Source: Thermoplasmata archaeon
Lineage (GTDB): Archaea; Thermoplasmatota; Thermoplasmata; Thermoplasmatales; Thermoplasmataceae
Length of the DNA: 8,474 nt
Reading direction: 5' to 3'
Assembly: GCA_021797025.1 (NCBI GenBank)
Contig: JAKAAK010000138.1
Span: 1 to 8,474, forward strand
Positions 6,811-8,474 of the stretch are shown piece after piece. Both the position numbers and the translations under genes were made by a program. The notes beneath the pieces are model-generated. The model saw only the letters and a list, made by a program, of their open reading frames with translations. It was not told where the DNA came from and did not search any database. Position 1 is the stretch's first letter; each line of letters begins with the position of its first letter.

Positions 6811-8190
6811 CTATGACACAGAATGTCCCTTTCTCGGGGATATTCCTGATTTTTTGGTGGGACTTCCGGATAATCCATCCATGGCATTTTTCAAACTATC
6901 CAGAAATAGGTCTGCCATATCCCTGCTGAAGCTCTCCCTGACAACAATTCTCATTAGCACAGTATCGGATGCATCTGCTGGAAGTGAATATGCAGGCACT
7001 ATCCACCCGTAGCTCCTTATAGCGGATGATAGATCGAACAGATCGTAAACATCCTTACTTTTCTGCTTGAACGTTACAACAGGTATATGCTCCGCATTGC
7101 TCACAACCTCCAAATTCTTTATTTTTTGAAGTCTTTCCCCCAGATATCTTGCATTTGCCATCATATTTTCAGCTATGCGCCTGTAACCGGATTTTCCGAG
7201 CCTTATGATATTGTAGTACTGGGGTGCAATGTTTGAGGAGCTCTTTGAAAAATTCAATGTATATGTTGGCATATCATTGCCCAGGTAGTTGACGTAGAAA
7301 ATAAGATCCTCAGGCAGATCTGATTTATCCTTGAACAAGAGCCAGCCGATGCCCGGGTAAACGAGTCCAAATTTATGCCCCGATACGTTGATAGATTTCA
7401 CATGGCTCAGCCGGAAATCCCACTCAAGATCAGGTTCAATAAAAGGAGTAACAAATCCAGCGGAGGCTGCATCAACATGTATGGGAATATCAAGACCCGT
7501 ATCAGACTTAAGCTTTTCAAGCAGTGTATTTATTCTCTTCACATCATCAAAGGCGCCTGTAAAGGTTGTGCCCATTACTGCTCCAACTGCAATAGTGTTT
7601 TGATCAACCATACTGACAAGCTTCTCTGGATCTGCAACAAGTGTTTTTGAATCAAGCGGCACTACACGGGATTCCACATCAAAGTACTTAGCAAATTTGT
7701 CCCAGACCACATGTGTGTCGGCACCGAATACTATGTTGGGGTGTGATACATCCTTATTCTGCTTCTTCATTTTTTCCTTCCAGTTCCACTTATGTGCAAG
7801 GAGTGCAAGCATGATTGATTCAGAGGAACCGATGGTAGATGCGCCAGTGAACTCTGTGCTTTCTGGTGCATTATAAAGCCTTGATAGTATGTTTACTATC
7901 CTTATCTCTTCCTTCTTGATCTGTGGGTACTCAAAGCTGTCAATAAAATTTTTGTGGGCATTTTCCATGAAGAGTTTTTTTGCCTCTGGCTCCATATATG
8001 TTGTAACAAATGTTGCGAGATTCAATTCAGGAATTCCATCCAGATTGAGCTCTTCATGAATCATTTCATATGCTGATCTGGCTTCCATCCCCTCCTCGGG
8101 AAATTCAAATTCAGGTATTGGCTTGTTAAAATCCCTGTTGCTATATGTCCCGTAAATCTTCTTATCTTTGTTCATTTTTTCAGATACCAT
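6811..8190 (-). CDS. gadB: PLP-dependent glutamate decarboxylase (GadA/GadB-like)
   Basis: Predicted cytoplasmic group II decarboxylase turning L-glutamate into GABA and CO2 while consuming a proton. The 459 residues follow the E. coli GadB layout throughout: LNLATFVTTYMEPE (56-69), NFIDSFEYPQ (81-90, substrate-pocket region), TIGSSESIML (119-128), WDKFAKYFDVE (163-173), HVDAASAGF (238-246, Asp240 facing the PLP nitrogen), and the PLP lysine Lys273 in VSGHKFGL. His160 in ADTHVVW falls where E. coli GadB has Gln, and His is usual in other group II decarboxylases. The C-terminus ends in GHSVS (His456), reminiscent of the regulatory His near the GadB C-terminus, but equivalence is only a guess. 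ATG 8190 is chosen because a TATA box lies 24 nt upstream. No GABA antiporter gene is nearby. Glutamate is the best-supported substrate; a related amino acid cannot be excluded. Confidence 0.88.
   Translation of the reverse strand: MVSEKMNKDKKIYGTYSNRDFNKPIPEFEFPEEGMEARSAYEMIHEELNLDGIPELNLATFVTTYMEPEAKKLFMENAHKNFIDSFEYPQIKKEEIRIVNILSRLYNAPESTEFTGASTIGSSESIMLALLAHKWNWKEKMKKQNKDVSHPNIVFGADTHVVWDKFAKYFDVESRVVPLDSKTLVADPEKLVSMVDQNTIAVGAVMGTTFTGAFDDVKRINTLLEKLKSDTGLDIPIHVDAASAGFVTPFIEPDLEWDFRLSHVKSINVSGHKFGLVYPGIGWLLFKDKSDLPEDLIFYVNYLGNDMPTYTLNFSKSSSNIAPQYYNIIRLGKSGYRRIAENMMANARYLGERLQKIKNLEVVSNAEHIPVVTFKQKSKDVYDLFDLSSAIRSYGWIVPAYSLPADASDTVLMRIVVRESFSRDMADLFLDSLKNAMDGLSGSPTKKSGISPRKGHSVS
6824..6855 (+). 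terminator. Weak candidate terminator for the his operon
   Basis: A short imperfect hairpin (TCCC ... GGGGA around a 5-6 nt loop) just after the hisIE stop is followed about 10 nt later by six T residues (6850-6855). It lies inside the 3' end of the convergent decarboxylase gene. Archaeal terminators are often just T tracts, so this is a plausible but weak site. Confidence 0.2.
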
Positions 8191-8209
8191 ATAAATGGAT
8201 TGGGCGATA

Positions 8210-8217
8210 CTATAAAT
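8210..8217 (-). promoter_or_regulatory. TATA box of the glutamate decarboxylase gene
   Basis: The minus strand reads ATTTATAG, centred about 24 nt upstream of ATG 8190. This fits a leaderless archaeal transcript starting at or near the ATG, and no ribosome-binding site is seen. The gene therefore probably has its own promoter, separate from the eL41 gene upstream. Confidence 0.6.
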
Positions 8218-8330
8218 AATCTATTCAATATTCAAAATAATGTTATATTGTATGATTTTAATTGCAAAATAATCCTGAATTTTTTTAATCCAACAGTAAA
8301 AAACAGTTAAGAATCAAATTGTGAAAGTCA

Positions 8331-8349
8331 GCCATAGAAAGCCTATGGC
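8331..8349 (-). terminator. Stem-loop directly after the eL41-like gene
   Basis: On the minus strand GCCATAG-GCTTT-CTATGGC forms a perfect 7-bp stem with a 5-nt loop, starting 1 nt after the TAA of the small ribosomal gene. T-rich sequence follows, including TTTTTT within ACTGTTTTTTACTG about 30 nt further on. Its position suggests transcript termination or 3'-end protection. The T tract is not adjacent to the stem, so a classical intrinsic terminator is not certain. Confidence 0.4.
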
Positions 8350-8350
8350 A

Positions 8351-8458
8351 TTACTGCTTGCTTGCCCTTCTGGCTCTTTTTAATCTTCTTATTTTCTTTT
8401 TTCTCCATTTCCAACGCATATTTCCTCTTTTTTTCCAGTCTCTTGAACTTCGTTTCAC
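8351..8458 (-). CDS. rpl41e: Ribosomal protein eL41-like, very small basic protein
   Basis: The last 22 residues begin MRWKWRKKKIRRLKRARR and closely resemble eL41, a tiny, almost wholly Arg/Lys/Trp helix of the large ribosomal subunit found only in archaea and eukaryotes. The family is about 25 residues. Two starts are possible. ATG 8419 gives a standard 22-residue eL41, with GAGG 4 nt upstream. GTG 8458 gives 35 residues with an N-terminal VKRSSRDWKKRGN extension; it has a strong GAGGTGA (8469-8463) 4 nt upstream and overlaps by one base a TAG that could end an upstream gene. I list the longer form because of the stronger site. The TGA at 8465-8463 and the TAG at 8460-8458 are candidate ends of an upstream gene that lies outside the window. 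Confidence 0.75.
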   Translation of the reverse strand: MKRSSRDWKKRGNMRWKWRKKKIRRLKRARRASKQ

Positions 8459-8474
8459 TATGTCACCTCAAGTG

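Noticed and set aside
7375..7650. Two plus-strand open frames with several Cys and His codons
   Set aside because: They lie wholly antisense to the well-supported decarboxylase gene, and their content is explained by that gene's codons.
8285..8305. Direct repeat ACTGTT around a T run (minus strand)
   Set aside because: Two 6-base copies flanking a homopolymer are too short to call a regulatory repeat; it is treated only as T-rich sequence downstream of eL41.
1..8474. CRISPR array, tRNA or rRNA genes, defence system
   Set aside because: No spaced direct repeats, cloverleaf-like segments, rRNA signatures or defence-type genes were seen on either strand.

Overview
The window looks archaeal, and most like an acid-loving, moderately AT-rich member of the Thermoplasmatales (Ferroplasma, Cuniculiplasma or Acidiplasma type). 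This is inferred from a tiny eL41-type ribosomal protein gene (a family confined to archaea and eukaryotes), archaeal TATA boxes about 25 nt upstream of start codons (the leaderless mRNA pattern), GGTGA/GGAGG ribosome-binding sites only at internal operon genes, and an archaeal-style DDE transposase. The genus cannot be fixed from the sequence alone.

Layout. Positions 1-881 (minus strand) hold the 5' two thirds of a transposase gene that is broken by a single-base frameshift near 490 and runs off the left edge. Positions 882-1206 are the control region of the histidine operon. It has two candidate TATA boxes, a small palindrome, and a 54-codon open frame (1080-1244) that contains four His codons within five and overlaps the start of hisZ. 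Positions 1207-6807 are one tightly overlapped plus-strand operon, hisZ-hisG-hisD-hisB-hisH-hisA-hisF-hisIE. Positions 6811-8190 (minus strand) encode a PLP-dependent glutamate decarboxylase that converges on the his operon with only 3 nt between stop codons. Positions 8351-8458 (minus strand) encode the eL41-like protein, followed by a perfect 7-bp stem-loop.

How the genes work together. Short HisG plus HisZ form the ATP phosphoribosyltransferase. HisIE performs the next two steps (pyrophosphohydrolase and cyclohydrolase), HisA isomerises ProFAR, HisH/HisF make imidazole glycerol phosphate and AICAR, HisB dehydrates it, and HisD carries out the last two oxidations. Histidinol-phosphate aminotransferase (hisC) and histidinol-phosphate phosphatase are not in the window, so those steps must be supplied elsewhere. 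Every junction inside the operon overlaps, which suggests translational coupling.

The points most worth a second look are the His-codon-rich upstream ORF, which may be a his leader peptide in an archaeon, and the start of hisA. The hisA frame has no ATG, GTG or TTG at the conserved N-terminus and appears to begin at CTG within a CTGA overlap. An automatic caller would lose about 109 residues.
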